Assembly: GCF_003051055.1 (NCBI RefSeq)
Contig: NZ_QAON01000001.1
Coordinates: 372,001 to 436,000, forward strand
DNA: 64,000 bases
Source of the DNA: Agitococcus lubricus
GTDB taxonomy: Bacteria > Pseudomonadota > Gammaproteobacteria > Pseudomonadales > Moraxellaceae
Direction: 5' to 3'
A program made the translations under genes and the position numbers. The notes under the pieces were generated by a model. That model was not told the DNA's origin. It saw only the letters and a program-made list of their open reading frames with translations, and did not search any database. This document shows positions 23,576 through 32,544 of this stretch, in pieces. Each line of letters opens with the position of its first letter. Within the stretch, counting starts at the first letter, position 1.

Positions 23576-25690
23576 ATGACATCTAAAAACATGAGTGTCA
23601 GCTTGCGCGTTTTGTTGCAAGGTTCGGCAACCAAAGAGTTTGCTCAACAGCTTAAATCTTTGCGTAGTGAAACCTCTGCTTTTACAGACGTGGCGACTAA
23701 AGCAAACACTGAGGTGCTTAAACTTGCAGCAGGCTTTAAATTGGCTATTGCTGAAGGTAAAGGATTAGCCAGTGTTTTGGGTCAATTGTCGGGACAAAGT
23801 ACATTATTAGGTGGACGTTCGCGGACATTGGCGAGTGATATTAATGTTGTTAATCATAGTTTGCAGCAAGGTGCGCGTGATGCCGAGCGGATGCGCCGTG
23901 AATTAGATAGATTAGGTGGTGCTAGACCACCGAGACCCTTGCCACCAAATGGTGGTGGTTCGGGTGGTGTTGGCACAGGTAGTGGTTGGGGCGGCGCGGC
24001 AATGGGTATTGGCTCAGGTGCAGTCGCAGGCTATGCCATTGTCCGTAATCCTTTAGAACGCGCACGTACCTTTGAGACACAAATTTTTGATGCGTCCACC
24101 AGTATTACTGGCGGCTACAAAAATATGACTGATGCCCAAGTCAGAGAAACGAATTTAACACTCGCTAAATATGCAAAAGATGCGGTGCGGCAAGGTCATG
24201 GTACGGTTGAAGGGATTGGCGACAGTGCAGGCATTTTGGCCGCTTCGGGACAATATCAAAATGTGAGAGACCTTAAAGAGCCATTAAAAGCAATTGCTAA
24301 AACGGCTTTTGCAGCAGGTGCTGTAGAGCAGGATATAGCTCTCTTGACCCAACAAATTAAACAATTTGGCGTAGAACCTAATCGTACACAAGCAGCTTTA
24401 TCCCGAGCAACGGCATCAGGTTTTGCGGGTGGTTTTGAATTAAAAGATATGGCAAGACTACTGCCAGAAGTTTTAGCAATGGCGAAAACCGCAGGTTATA
24501 GCGGAGAAAAAGGCTTAAATACCGTAACCACCCATTTGCAATTGGCTCGTAAGTATTCGGGTATTCCAAGCCAAGCTGCTGACAATATGCGTGATTTGTA
24601 TCTTTTGTTCTCACAAGAACATTTTAAGCGTGCTATTGGTCAATACATTATTCCTGAAGAGGGAGACCCCATTAAAAAAATAGGTTTGCGTGGCAATCGT
24701 AAAGGCTTTGACATGACAACATATTTAGAAAGACAAAAAGAAAAAGGTATTGGTACGGTTGATGCCACTGTGATGCTGATGAATCGTCAAATATCTAAAA
24801 ACAAACGTTTTGTTGAATTACAGAAACAAATTGCTGATTTGGAGGAAAAAAAACAAGGAAATTCAAATGAAGCAATACAGCGTAAAAAAGAAGCTGCTGA
24901 AATTGTTTCTGCTGGCGAATTTGGTAAAATTTTTCACAATCAACAATCTTTATTGGGGTTAATGTCGGTAATCTCTGGCATGAATAATGGCGAATTTAAG
25001 CGTATTGATGAGCTTTCATGGAATGGTGTTGATGCTGTTGGCCGTGTTGCAGGCTTTAAAGGCGAAATAGAGCCAGCTCAAGCACACGCATTGCAACAAG
25101 AGTCTATTTTAGCAACGGTTAAAGTCTATGATTCACTAAAAGGAACACTAGGCACATTTGAAGCAGGACTTCAAAATACAATGGAGGCTAACCAAGCATT
25201 AACTGCTTCGGCTTATGCCGCTGCAACCGCATTAGGAATATTGACGGCAGCTAAAATCGGTAAAGCGATGCTGGGGGGTGCTGGTATTTCTTTGGGTGGA
25301 GCGGCAGCAGGTGCTGGTCTAGGGGCTGCGATAGTTGGTGTTGGTAGAATGTCATTAACTGCATTGTTGGGGGCGGGAAAAATGGGTTTAGGAGCTGCTG
25401 CACTGGGTGTTGGTGGTGCAGGCTATTTGGGCTATCAAGCAGGTGACAAAATTGTGCGTCCATTTTTGCATGGTGCAAGCGATGGCAAAGCTGATGATTG
25501 GATTGGTGAAAAAGTTGCTTGGTTTCTTGCACACGGATTTGGAAATAATAATGCGCAAGAAGTTCTCAAAATAAATGAAAAATTAGCGAATATGCCACCA
25601 CCAAATATTCAAGTTAATGTGAGTTTAGATAGTCAACAAATTGCATCAAGCGTAGAAACACAAATTACAAGACAAGCTCGACGCGAATAA
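23576..25690 (+). CDS. Tail tape measure protein
   Basis: A 704-residue protein that sets tail length and is ejected ahead of DNA. It shows the usual layout: an N-terminal helical region (LLQGSATKEFAQQLKSL), a Gly-rich hinge (about 118-145), the TP901-type core (TNLTLAKYAKDAVRQGHGTV, AAFAAGAVEQDIALLTQQIK-like), and hydrophobic Gly/Ala-rich membrane-like segments (about 560-620). It starts 2 nt after the chaperone extension. It is followed by late promoter 5. Confidence 0.92.
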   Translation: MTSKNMSVSLRVLLQGSATKEFAQQLKSLRSETSAFTDVATKANTEVLKLAAGFKLAIAEGKGLASVLGQLSGQSTLLGGRSRTLASDINVVNHSLQQGARDAERMRRELDRLGGARPPRPLPPNGGGSGGVGTGSGWGGAAMGIGSGAVAGYAIVRNPLERARTFETQIFDASTSITGGYKNMTDAQVRETNLTLAKYAKDAVRQGHGTVEGIGDSAGILAASGQYQNVRDLKEPLKAIAKTAFAAGAVEQDIALLTQQIKQFGVEPNRTQAALSRATASGFAGGFELKDMARLLPEVLAMAKTAGYSGEKGLNTVTTHLQLARKYSGIPSQAADNMRDLYLLFSQEHFKRAIGQYIIPEEGDPIKKIGLRGNRKGFDMTTYLERQKEKGIGTVDATVMLMNRQISKNKRFVELQKQIADLEEKKQGNSNEAIQRKKEAAEIVSAGEFGKIFHNQQSLLGLMSVISGMNNGEFKRIDELSWNGVDAVGRVAGFKGEIEPAQAHALQQESILATVKVYDSLKGTLGTFEAGLQNTMEANQALTASAYAAATALGILTAAKIGKAMLGGAGISLGGAAAGAGLGAAIVGVGRMSLTALLGAGKMGLGAAALGVGGAGYLGYQAGDKIVRPFLHGASDGKADDWIGEKVAWFLAHGFGNNNAQEVLKINEKLANMPPPNIQVNVSLDSQQIASSVETQITRQARRE

Positions 25691-25713
25691 GTCTTTGTGG
25701 CTGTTTTGTCTAA

Positions 25714-25759
25714 GCGGAATATCTTCCTCCTTATCCTTTGCTTTATATAGTCATAAGCT
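25714..25759 (+). promoter_or_regulatory. Late promoter 5 (baseplate module)
   Basis: GCGGAATATCTTCCTCCTTA at 25714-25733; the dyad halves GGAA/TTCC are kept while the 4-bp spacer differs (TATC). After 20 bp comes -10 TAAGCT (25754-25759). The gpN-like gene starts at 25804. Confidence 0.72.
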
Positions 25760-25803
25760 GAACACCTCAAATACGACAAATTGTCGCTTTTAGGCGTGTG
25801 GTT

Positions 25804-27027
25804 ATGGCTTGGCAAGAAACATTACAAGATGCAAGTTTTCGCGGTGTACCGTTTGATGTGTTATCGACTACCGATAACCACAAACAAGCCGTTGTTACGC
25901 ATAGCATCCCTTATGTTAATGGCGGTTCATTAGAACCGACTGGCTACGACCCACGCGCTTTTAATGTCTCAGCCATCATTTGGGGAGAAGATTATGAAAG
26001 CCGCTTAACCCAACTAGAACTTGCCCTTAATCAAATTAGTCTTGGGCAGCTCATTCACCCCACACGCGGTTTGCTAACCGTTGCTGTCCAAGATTACAGC
26101 GTCAAGCACTTAGAAGAAGAAGTTGAAACAGCTCGTATTGACATTGTTTTTATTGAAGAAGGTTTGATTACCGAATTATTTAGTCTTGCAACACCTGAAG
26201 AACCTACCGAAGCATTAGCTGAAGCTGCTTTGTTATTGTTTAATAATGCTAACGATAAACTGGCTCAAGAACTTGCAGTTGTCAGTGAGTCAGCCATATT
26301 TAGCGCCAAACAAAGAGCATTACGCCTAGATAAAATGTTGCTTAAATCCTTACAAGACTTACGCAAACAAGTGCAAAGTACCGTTTCTAGTTTAGAAAAA
26401 GCTATCAATGCCCCTTATGAGTTTGCGGCACAAATCGCTGATTTATGTGATGGTTTAATTGATTTACGCGCTTTTGATGTCGATATTATTGCCGCCAAAT
26501 GGCATAACTTACGTGGTCAATTTAAAAATATTCTCAGGTTGCCCAATGACGGCAAATCACTAAACGCCAAACAACAGCGTGACAATCGGGTGTTTAGTCA
26601 ATACATGGATAGTCTTGTATTGCGTAGTAATAGCGTTGCAGCCAGTCAATTATTCGTCAACGATATTGAGTCGCCCACGCTCACCCCATTGGAAGTTGAG
26701 GCAATCAGTAACACGCTGCGAGCCGATGGCCAACAACTTATTAATGCTATTCGTCAGTCCAATAGCCCACTCTCTCAACAAGATTTAGCTGTGATTGAGG
26801 CGATTAAAACTGTCGCGTATCAGGCGCAGCGAGCTGGCTTGGCTTTGTTAGCACGTAAGCCACCACTGATAGAGCGCAAAGTTGACAATGCAACATCCTT
26901 ACATTTATTAGCTCATTTTTGGTATGCCGACCACACTCGCGCCCTCGAGCTTTTACGTCTTAATCCCCAAATTCGTCATCCTAATTTTATTGATGCTGGC
27001 GAGGTGTTAAATGCCTACGCCAAATAA
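25804..27027 (+). CDS. DNA circularisation/tail protein, Mu gpN-like
   Basis: 407 residues from ATG 25804 (a GTG two codons upstream is less likely). The N-terminal 120 residues match the DNA_circ_N domain: WQETLQDASFRGVPFDVLST, VTHSIPYVNGGSLEPTGYDP, and FIEEG. In Mu, gpN is a baseplate-proximal tail protein. The C-terminal part is helical and variable. It overlaps the gpP-like gene by 17 nt. Confidence 0.88.
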   Translation: MAWQETLQDASFRGVPFDVLSTTDNHKQAVVTHSIPYVNGGSLEPTGYDPRAFNVSAIIWGEDYESRLTQLELALNQISLGQLIHPTRGLLTVAVQDYSVKHLEEEVETARIDIVFIEEGLITELFSLATPEEPTEALAEAALLLFNNANDKLAQELAVVSESAIFSAKQRALRLDKMLLKSLQDLRKQVQSTVSSLEKAINAPYEFAAQIADLCDGLIDLRAFDVDIIAAKWHNLRGQFKNILRLPNDGKSLNAKQQRDNRVFSQYMDSLVLRSNSVAASQLFVNDIESPTLTPLEVEAISNTLRADGQQLINAIRQSNSPLSQQDLAVIEAIKTVAYQAQRAGLALLARKPPLIERKVDNATSLHLLAHFWYADHTRALELLRLNPQIRHPNFIDAGEVLNAYAK

Positions 27028-28150
27028 TCATCTTGCCTTAACTATTGCAGGCAAACAACATCATGACTGGCAAAGTTATGAAGTGGACAGTGATTTATTG
27101 ATTGCTGCCGATGCTTTTCAAGTAGAGATTGCACCCACGTCTTTAGTGTTGCCTGAGTTTATCAATATTGGCGCAGATGTGCGTTTAACGCTTGATGGCA
27201 AACGGATTTTGACAGGTGTGATTGATGATGTGACTGAGTCCGTGGCTAAAAGTCAGCATGCCGTTAGCTTGTCAGGCCGTGATTTAGCAGGACAGTTATT
27301 AGATTGTTCTGTACCGTTATTTGATGGCCAAGAGTTAAGCCTCAGCCAAATTCTCAAACAGTTTTTAAGTCCATTTAACATTCCTTATGTCATTGAAGCC
27401 GCCAGTACCGCTATTCGTCAAAAAGTCACCGTGGATGTCGGCGAAACGGTATGGGAAGCAATTAGTAAAGCTGCCGAAGCCAACGGTTTATGGCAATGGT
27501 TTAGTCCTGAAGGCGTGTTAATTGTTGGTGAGCCTAACCCCAAAACGGCCACGGTGGCACATTTGGTACTTAGGCGCGATGGAGTTGGTAATAACGTCCA
27601 GTCATTAACCTATCACCGTAGTTTGAATAATCGGTACAGTTCGGTGACGGTACTCTCACAAACCACCAAAACAGACCCACTTTTTTATCAGGATATGGGT
27701 GGTACAGCAGACAACGAGGCAGAAGCCGACAACACTCAACCTAACATTAAAACAACTTTAACAGACGGTAGTGTTAATCGTTATCGCCCCAAAATTGTCA
27801 TGGCCAGTGATTGCGAAAATCTTGCGGCTGCTCGTGCTAAAGCCAAAAAAATCATGGTGGACGGCCAATTAAATGGCCACAACTTAACCGCCGTGGTCAA
27901 AGGCCACTACACCGAATCAGGTCTGCAATGGCAACCGCGCCAACGTGTCACCGTATTTTCTGAACCACACGGCATCAATGGCACGTACTTTGTTATGGGG
28001 CGTAAACTCAAGTTAAGTCGGGTTGGCGGTAAAACCACTGAGTTACGCCTCAAGCAAGATGGTATTTGGCTGGTTGACCCCTTTAAGAAAAAAGCGAAAA
28101 AAGTCAAAAGCAAACAGCCAGTGCTTTATCAGGAGATAACTACGCCATGA
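27011..28150 (+). CDS. Baseplate hub protein, Mu gpP-like (gp44 family)
   Basis: A 379-residue hub related to the T4 gp27/VgrG N-terminal fold: LTIAGKQHHDWQSYEVDSDL, GRDLAGQLLDCSVP, SPFNIPYV, WQWFSPEGVLIVGEP and the C-terminal segment LTAVVKGHYTESGLQWQPRQ. It ends in a Lys-rich tail (FKKKAKKVKSKQ). It overlaps the gpN-like gene by 17 nt at its start and the spike gene by 4 nt at its end. Confidence 0.88.
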   Translation: MPTPNNHLALTIAGKQHHDWQSYEVDSDLLIAADAFQVEIAPTSLVLPEFINIGADVRLTLDGKRILTGVIDDVTESVAKSQHAVSLSGRDLAGQLLDCSVPLFDGQELSLSQILKQFLSPFNIPYVIEAASTAIRQKVTVDVGETVWEAISKAAEANGLWQWFSPEGVLIVGEPNPKTATVAHLVLRRDGVGNNVQSLTYHRSLNNRYSSVTVLSQTTKTDPLFYQDMGGTADNEAEADNTQPNIKTTLTDGSVNRYRPKIVMASDCENLAAARAKAKKIMVDGQLNGHNLTAVVKGHYTESGLQWQPRQRVTVFSEPHGINGTYFVMGRKLKLSRVGGKTTELRLKQDGIWLVDPFKKKAKKVKSKQPVLYQEITTP

Positions 28151-28611
28151 TAAATGAAGTCAAAAAAGCTATTGACCGCGCATTAAAGCAAGTACGTCCT
28201 GCATTTCGTGGTGTCACCAGTTTATTAAACACGGCTAGTCAAGTGAGCGTGGCACAAATCAAAGGTGTGGCTAGTGAGGTTTTAAATAATGTACCTGTCT
28301 TTCAACAATTTGGCTTTACCTCTGCCTTACCTGATAACAGTGACGTGATTGTTTTGCCGCTTTTGGGTCGTAGTGGGCTGAGTGTAATTATCGCCAGTGA
28401 GAACGGAAAGTTTAGGCTTAAAGGCTTGGTCAAAGGCGAAACAGCGATTTATGACCTACAGGGTAAATATATTTTATTAAAAAAGGATGGTGGCATTATT
28501 GTAGAAGCCAAAAACCAACCAGTCACAGTCAATAACGCCACTGTTGTGACCATTAACGCAAGCGAAAAAATTAAGCTCGTTGCGCCTGTAATTAGTTTGA
28601 ATGGGAGTTGA
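28147..28611 (+). CDS. Baseplate spike protein, Mu gp45-like (gpV family)
   Basis: A 154-residue protein with the OB-fold-like segment FQQFGFTSALPDNSDVIVLP followed by beta repeats (GETAIYDLQGKYILLKKDGG, VTVNNATVVTINASEKIKLV) typical of Mu gp45 and P2 gpV membrane-piercing spikes. It is shorter than Mu gp45, and the metal-binding HxH tip is not visible at its end. Start and stop overlap neighbouring genes. Confidence 0.85.
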   Translation: MINEVKKAIDRALKQVRPAFRGVTSLLNTASQVSVAQIKGVASEVLNNVPVFQQFGFTSALPDNSDVIVLPLLGRSGLSVIIASENGKFRLKGLVKGETAIYDLQGKYILLKKDGGIIVEAKNQPVTVNNATVVTINASEKIKLVAPVISLNGS

Positions 28612-28615
28612 TGCA

Positions 28616-29482
28616 ATGATAACCCTTTGTGCCAACAACCCATTACCGACTTTTAAATCTCTATATGATAGTGTTGTCGATAATCTTAAATTTCCACCCA
28701 TAGCGATAGAGATACCAACATTACCTACGCTAAAAACACCTATTTATGAGGGTTTTAGCAATACAAATATGGAAATTCTGCAACTTATACAAGGACTACA
28801 GGACTTCCAATTTCAAACAACTTTAATGGCTTTAATACAGCCCTTAGTGTCAGTTGTGGGTGGTGCGTTAGAAGACATCTTACCCAAGATTCCACACACT
28901 GATTTAACGTTGATTGACTTATTAGCCTCCAATCCCAGTCATATTTATGACGTGATTGCGGCAGCTATCGCCGAACATGGTTTGGGCATCTTTCCATTTG
29001 TCCCTAAACCGATGTTCGGTAGCTTTTCAATCCCTGCGATTGAGGCTGTTAATGTCGTGAAAATGGTTGTACGTGGCTACTATATTGCTGTTTTAAATGT
29101 CATTAGCTCTCTTATCGACCAAGTTACTGATATTTTGGAACTTGCTGGACTAGGAGTATTGCCCACAATTCCTACATTATCTGCAATAACCGCCGCTTTA
29201 ATGGCCGCTTTTCCGCAATTTGATAACCTGAGCGCACTTATTCAGTCAGGCATCGGTATTCAAGATATTTTCAGCATGTTGTTGTTTAGTGGATTTCCAC
29301 CCATCGCCATACCTAATCCACTTATACCCAGTTTTAGTAGTCATGAAATTGAATTTCAAGAAGCCTTATCAATTATCTACAGTGACTTTTTGACTATTCC
29401 TTTAGCCATCATCATTGATTTTGTGCAAGACACACTGGGTATGTTGGGTTTCAGCTTTCCACTGTTATGTATTTCGTTTTAG
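28616..29482 (+). CDS. Hydrophobic Pro-rich protein in the baseplate module, unknown
   Basis: 288 residues from ATG 28616, with GGGAG upstream; an in-frame ATG at 28601 overlaps the spike gene. It is rich in Ile, Leu and Pro, with repeated motifs of the type PPIAIEIPTLPTL, VLPTIPTLSAI and FPPIAIPNPLIP, and long hydrophobic helices (VVKMVVRGYYIAVLNVISSL, FLTIPLAIIIDFVQDTLGML). No family is recognised and Mu has no gene here. Position between gp45 and gp46 suggests a baseplate or DNA-ejection protein. Confidence 0.6.
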   Translation: MITLCANNPLPTFKSLYDSVVDNLKFPPIAIEIPTLPTLKTPIYEGFSNTNMEILQLIQGLQDFQFQTTLMALIQPLVSVVGGALEDILPKIPHTDLTLIDLLASNPSHIYDVIAAAIAEHGLGIFPFVPKPMFGSFSIPAIEAVNVVKMVVRGYYIAVLNVISSLIDQVTDILELAGLGVLPTIPTLSAITAALMAAFPQFDNLSALIQSGIGIQDIFSMLLFSGFPPIAIPNPLIPSFSSHEIEFQEALSIIYSDFLTIPLAIIIDFVQDTLGMLGFSFPLLCISF

Positions 29483-29491
29483 GGTGAAAGT

Positions 29492-29863
29492 ATGAGCTAT
29501 ATCAATCCACAAACAGGCGATTACGCCTTAGAAAACGGTACAGCCAAACCTGACCCACGCAAAGGTTTAGCGAATGCCGTTTATATGCGCTTGATGACAC
29601 CTCTCGGTAGTTGGTGGGTTGACCCGAATTTAGGCAGTCGTTTGCATGAATTGTATCGTGAGAAAGATGTGCCACGAGTGATGTTGCTTACTAAACAATA
29701 TGTCATCGAAGCCTTAACGCCATTACTCAGCTCGCAGCGCGTTAAAAAACTCGATTGCGAAGTCTTTAGACCTAGCAATGGCCGCTTAGAGTTTTACGCA
29801 CTGGTGACAACCCACGAAGGCGAAGAAATCAAGTTTAGAAAATTTATACAGGTGGGAGCATAA
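29492..29863 (+). CDS. Baseplate protein GP46 family (Mu gp46, gpW-like)
   Basis: A 123-residue protein with YINPQTGDYALENG, VYMRLMTPLGSWWVDPNLGS and RLHELYREKDVPR, features of phage GP46 family proteins (T4 gp25/P2 gpW-like wedge components with lysozyme-like fold). It lies directly upstream of the gp47-like gene (1-nt gap), as in Mu. Confidence 0.92.
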   Translation: MSYINPQTGDYALENGTAKPDPRKGLANAVYMRLMTPLGSWWVDPNLGSRLHELYREKDVPRVMLLTKQYVIEALTPLLSSQRVKKLDCEVFRPSNGRLEFYALVTTHEGEEIKFRKFIQVGA

Positions 29864-29864
29864 A

Positions 29865-30926
29865 ATGCCGTATATCATTCCTAATTATGCTCAGTTGGTG
29901 CAAACTCAAAAACAAGAACTTGCTAACTTAAACCCTGATTTGTCATTACAAGACGATGATGACGAAATGGTTCGCGCTCATGGTGTGGCTGCTGTGGTTG
30001 AAGGCGCATACCAACATCAACAATGGATTATTAGACAGCTATTTGCTCAAACGGCTGAAAAAGAATTTTTAGACTATTTAGCCGCAAAAGTTGGCATTAC
30101 GCGTAAACAAGCCGTTGCCGCGACAGGCTCAATTAAAATATCAGGCACTGAAGGCGCAAGTTTATCGATTGGCGCAAACATCGTTCGTAACGCTTATACA
30201 TGGATAACCACTTCATTAGGCACAATTGACGATACAGGCTTTGCCACCGTTAATGTCATTGCTTTAACCACAGGAACGGCAGGCAATCTAAGCGAAAATA
30301 CCCCAGTCACCTTAGCTTCAGCACCAATAGGTATTCAAAGCCAAGCCTTAGCTTTAACCATGTCGGGTGGTTCTGAGCAAGAAAGTGATGACGATTTACG
30401 CGCACGGGTGTTGTTTGCTCAACAAAATCCTGAAGGTAATGGCACAAAAGCCGACTACGTGCGTTGGGCAATGGCCATTGAAGGTGTGTCTAGTGTTTAT
30501 GTTTTTTCACGCCGCCGAGGTTTAGGCACAGTGGATTTGTGTATTGGTACAGCCACAGGTTTACCCAGTCCCACACTTATAGCCGATGTTCAAGCGGAAA
30601 TTAATCTTAGGCAGTCAGAGCCTGCGGATTGCTTGGTTTATGCCCCTCAGTTTAAATTTGTCAATATGGGTATTTTGGTTGAATTGTCAGGCACAAATTT
30701 AGCCGCGATAACACCTCTGATTGTTGGAGTATTAGTAGATTATTTTGCAACCCTAAACCCAGCAGACAGAGTAGTCATTAAACAAATTGAAGCTCTCATT
30801 ATGAGCTTAGAGGGGGTGGTTGATGTTAAAGTCAATTCGCCCAACACCAATATTGTGCCTGAAGTTAGCTTGTTTTCCACAGAATGGTGTCGTTTGGGTG
30901 ATGTGGAGGTCAATGTTTTATCATGA
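29865..30926 (+). CDS. Baseplate J-like protein, Mu gp47
   Basis: A 353-residue wedge protein of the baseplate J family: FLDYLAAKVGITRKQAVAAT, TGTAGNLSENTPVTLASAPI and GGSEQESDDDLRARVLFAQQ, followed by GNGTKADYVRWAMAIEGVSS. Length is normal for Mu gp47. It overlaps the gp48 gene by 4 nt. Confidence 0.94.
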   Translation: MPYIIPNYAQLVQTQKQELANLNPDLSLQDDDDEMVRAHGVAAVVEGAYQHQQWIIRQLFAQTAEKEFLDYLAAKVGITRKQAVAATGSIKISGTEGASLSIGANIVRNAYTWITTSLGTIDDTGFATVNVIALTTGTAGNLSENTPVTLASAPIGIQSQALALTMSGGSEQESDDDLRARVLFAQQNPEGNGTKADYVRWAMAIEGVSSVYVFSRRRGLGTVDLCIGTATGLPSPTLIADVQAEINLRQSEPADCLVYAPQFKFVNMGILVELSGTNLAAITPLIVGVLVDYFATLNPADRVVIKQIEALIMSLEGVVDVKVNSPNTNIVPEVSLFSTEWCRLGDVEVNVLS

Positions 30927-31504
30927 CTACATCTCGTCATTTAGCTGTTTTACAGCAATTACTTCCACCAGTCAGTTATGACCCTAATGGCCAACATATC
31001 AAGGCTGAATTAACAGCGACATCTATTGTTTTAGACGCATTACAAGATAGTGCTGCTCGTGTTTTGGCTGCGATTGACCCTGCCAAAGTCGCCGAATTAT
31101 TAGATGAATGGGAAAAAGATTATGGTTTACCTGACTCATGCAATGGCGAAGTACCAACGACTACTGAAGAGCGTTTAGGGGCTTTATATGCGAAGATGGT
31201 CAGCCATTTACCACTTACCATTCCATTACTAGAGTCTATTGCTGAGAGTATTGGTTTTGCAGGTACTCAAGTTAAAAAGCGTCAACCAACCACCTGCGTT
31301 GACCCATGTAATACATTATTAAACGGTGAGATACATCGTTTCGTCCTCAATGTTTTGACCCCTTATGTCCGTAGTCAACAAATGGCTCACTGTACAGCAG
31401 CTTGTAATAGCGCAATTGCGTTTATTGAAGAACCTTTATTGGAATGTGTATTCAGGCGATTGCAGCCTGCTTATGCGTTCTTTCAATTTTATTACGGAGT
31501 TTAA
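30923..31504 (+). CDS. Tail protein Mu gp48-like (DUF2313)
   Basis: A 193-residue protein with HLAVLQQLLPPVSYDPNGQH and RVLAAIDPAKVAELLDEWEK then DYGLPD, the signature of DUF2313/YmfQ-type baseplate proteins that link to the tail fibre. Cysteines near 127-160 (TTCVDPCNTLL, MAHCTAAC) are numerous for this family. It is followed 2 nt later by the fibre gene. Confidence 0.88.
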   Translation: MTTSRHLAVLQQLLPPVSYDPNGQHIKAELTATSIVLDALQDSAARVLAAIDPAKVAELLDEWEKDYGLPDSCNGEVPTTTEERLGALYAKMVSHLPLTIPLLESIAESIGFAGTQVKKRQPTTCVDPCNTLLNGEIHRFVLNVLTPYVRSQQMAHCTAACNSAIAFIEEPLLECVFRRLQPAYAFFQFYYGV

Positions 31505-31506
31505 TT

Positions 31507-32130
31507 ATGCATCGTATTGACACAATCAATGCTAGACCTAATGCCAATGGCTCAGGAAAAGCGGGCTATCATTTAAATGATGATTTATCGGGTGTTGACC
31601 CCACTAATTTAGACCCTGACGCGCTTAATGCTATTCAGGAAGAGATATGCACGGTTATTGAAAGTCAGGACATTACATTAGTTAAAGGCACAAATAATCA
31701 ACTGCTCGCTGCAATTCAAAAAATGATTGTTAATATGGCTTATCCAGTACATCGTACAATTGAATTTGCTGCTGATGTTGACCCCAATCAATTATGGCCG
31801 TGGACAACGTGGGTACGTTTTGCTCAAGGAAAAACAACGGTTGGTCTTTTGGATGGGGACGCTGATTTTGGGACTGTTGGTCAGTCAGGGGGTGCTAAAA
31901 ATATAGAATTATCAGTTGATCAGTTACCTGAATTTTCTTTAAAAGTTAAGACAAAAATTATTGCAATCAGAAATGACGGTGATGCCGATCCTGAAGATAG
32001 AATTTTGATTAATTATGAAGATACACATCCATACGAATCTGAATTTAACACGTCTTCAATCGGCAATGGCGAGCAAATAGATATCAAAAATCCGTATGTT
32101 GTCACTGCTAAATGGTTGCGAACTAACTAA
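31507..32130 (+). CDS. Short tail fibre/collar protein
   Basis: 207 residues from ATG 31507, preceded by CGGAGT. N-terminal MHRIDTINARPNANGSGKAG followed by GVDPTNLDPDALNAIQEEI is the usual start of Mu-like fibre proteins that bind gp48, and the C-terminus ends VTAKWLRTN, as in many collar-type fibres. It is much shorter than Mu gpS, and no fibre-assembly chaperone or Gin-type invertase is present nearby. The larger fibre-like gene at 19689 may supply receptor specificity. Confidence 0.75.
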   Translation: MHRIDTINARPNANGSGKAGYHLNDDLSGVDPTNLDPDALNAIQEEICTVIESQDITLVKGTNNQLLAAIQKMIVNMAYPVHRTIEFAADVDPNQLWPWTTWVRFAQGKTTVGLLDGDADFGTVGQSGGAKNIELSVDQLPEFSLKVKTKIIAIRNDGDADPEDRILINYEDTHPYESEFNTSSIGNGEQIDIKNPYVVTAKWLRTN

Positions 32131-32175
32131 GTGGAATCGCTTCCTCCTTAGCTTATTTGAATCTATCCCTAAAAT
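32131..32175 (+). promoter_or_regulatory. Late promoter 6 (com/methylase module)
   Basis: GTGGAATCGCTTCCTCCTTA at 32131-32150, beginning one base after the fibre stop codon. The dyad GGAA-TCGC-TTCC is intact. A strong -10 TAAAAT lies at 32170-32175, 19 bp from the box instead of 20. It corresponds to the mom promoter of Mu by position. Confidence 0.7.
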
Positions 32176-32331
32176 ACGCAACTCTTAGAAGGAGTGTGAT
32201 GGGCAAGTGCAGCAACACAAGCTCATCACATTCACAAGCAGAGATATCCTGCAAGTAAACCAAGACTCCTTGCTTTGTACAAAGCGGCGAGAGAGTAACA
32301 AACTTTCACAGATTGAAAAAGACTTGCAAAA
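32176..32331 (+). other. Leader of the com transcript with a small ORF and palindrome
   Basis: A 156-nt leader. AGAAGGAG precedes an ATG at 32199 that opens a 19-codon ORF (MGKCSNTSSSHSQAEISCK) ending at 32258. A perfect 14-bp palindrome GCTTTGTACAAAGC lies at 32272-32285. These may be regulatory; there is no evidence yet that the small ORF is translated. Confidence 0.4.
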
Positions 32332-32544
32332 ATGACAGATTTAAAGAGAGTGATTAAGTGTTCAGAATGTAAGCGAAAATTAGCAGAAGCCGATAAATTT
32401 AATTATTTATCTCTTAAATGCCCTCGCTGTAAAACGATTAATATACTGAGAACCGAGAGTTCCCCACCTGAATGCCATGAGCATCTTGCAGAGCAAAAAC
32501 ATGGAACAGACGGAGAACAAACCCGATTACAACCCACAGGGTAA
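32332..32544 (+). CDS. com: Com-like translational regulator
   Basis: A 70-residue protein with two zinc-binding CxxC pairs, IKCSECKRKL and LKCPRCKTINI, spaced as in the Mu Com protein. In Mu, Com binds mom mRNA and opens its ribosome site. Here the C-terminal 23 codons overlap the start of a DNA adenine methylase in another frame, so the target mRNA would be that methylase. It lies behind late promoter 6. Confidence 0.85.
   Translation: MTDLKRVIKCSECKRKLAEADKFNYLSLKCPRCKTINILRTESSPPECHEHLAEQKHGTDGEQTRLQPTG

Noticed and set aside
25774-25786. CGACAAATTGTCG in the leader of the gpN-like gene resembles the dyad at 43506 and 49148.
   Set aside because: The spacer length is different and it belongs to the prophage, so I did not count it as a third copy.
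8104-32150. CCTCCTTA in the six late boxes matches the 3' end of 16S rRNA (anti-Shine-Dalgarno).
   Set aside because: The boxes are upstream of the predicted transcription starts and are part of a promoter-like layout with a dyad, so the match is probably coincidental.
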